Positions 13,229-13,244 of a stretch of DNA of 13,244 nt are shown here, piece by piece. How positions within the stretch are numbered: the first letter of the stretch is position 1; every line of letters begins with the position of its first letter. The notes beneath the pieces are model-generated. The model was not told the DNA's origin and did no database searches. It was given only the letters and a program-made list of their open reading frames with translations. The stretch covers positions 581,888 through 595,131 of the forward strand of contig MU646314.1 of NCBI GenBank assembly GCA_026770585.1, written 5' to 3'. This stretch comes from Baffinella frigidus. Lineage: Eukaryota > Cryptophyceae > Cryptomonadales > Baffinellaceae. The position numbers were made by a program, and so were the translations under genes.

Positions 13229-13244
13229 CCCCCCCCCCCCCCCC
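13229..13244. repeat. Poly-C run at window end
   Basis: Sixteen C bases lie six bases after the donor of exon 14, ending the window. Confidence 0.9.

Noticed and set aside
1-13244. Transposase or reverse transcriptase gene for the elements
   Set aside because: No frame shows a transposase or reverse-transcriptase pattern; all elements here are short and non-autonomous.

Overview
The window looks like nuclear DNA of a eukaryote, most likely a unicellular alga. Coding sequence is chopped into short exons of 30-139 nt with GT-AG borders. Introns are long (mostly 0.46-1.6 kb) and packed with small inverted-repeat elements, and there are several internal blocks of plant/alveolate-type telomere repeat (CCCTAAA on the plus strand). 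A chromerid such as Chromera velia or a dinoflagellate-related alga would fit the telomere type, the exon/intron scale and the kind of protein. That taxonomic guess is inference only.

One gene explains almost all the coding signal. It is a pentatricopeptide repeat (PPR) protein read on the plus strand from about 22 to 13223, open at both ends, with 14 supported exons: 22-88, 1379-1439, 2923-3000, 3826-3882, 5460-5525, 6421-6480, 7543-7644, 8804-8854, 8941-9024, 9821-9850, 10336-10427, 10891-11029, 12281-12322 and 13161-13223. Each junction joins in matching phase, almost all phase 0, with phase 2 at the first and the eleventh intron. Two exon kinds mostly alternate: one carries the end of a helix B plus the start of the next motif ('VLxxM...GVxPDVVTFNxLI'), the other the loop and start of helix B. 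About 990 nt of 13.2 kb are coding. One half-motif of about 26 residues is missing between 7645 and 8803, where only a degraded candidate at 7924 was seen, so the gene is either interrupted there or has an exon I cannot recognise.

The introns are the striking part. Nearly every exon has one or more imperfect copies of its own edge in the adjacent intron: 5' edges are copied upstream and 3' edges downstream. The copies are separated by small foldback (MITE-like) elements, GA microsatellites or telomeric repeats. Arrays of three to four edge copies surround exons 2, 7 and 12. Blocks of telomeric C-strand repeat lie just before several splice acceptors (2923, 3826, 7924, 8941, 10891), all in one orientation. 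About fifteen foldback families are present, several in two or three copies, and no transposase is encoded.

Layout: 1-1378 exon 1 and an intron with a large foldback; 1379-3000 exons 2-3 with a tandem exon-edge array invaded by several elements; 3001-5459 exon 4, telomere-variant array and foldbacks; 5460-7644 exons 5-7 with duplicated GA-rich units and decaying exon-7 copies; 7645-8803 probable broken exon and four elements; 8804-11029 exons 8-12; 11030-13223 exons 13-14 among nested inverted repeats. Both ends of the window are poly-C runs, which look like assembly stops.
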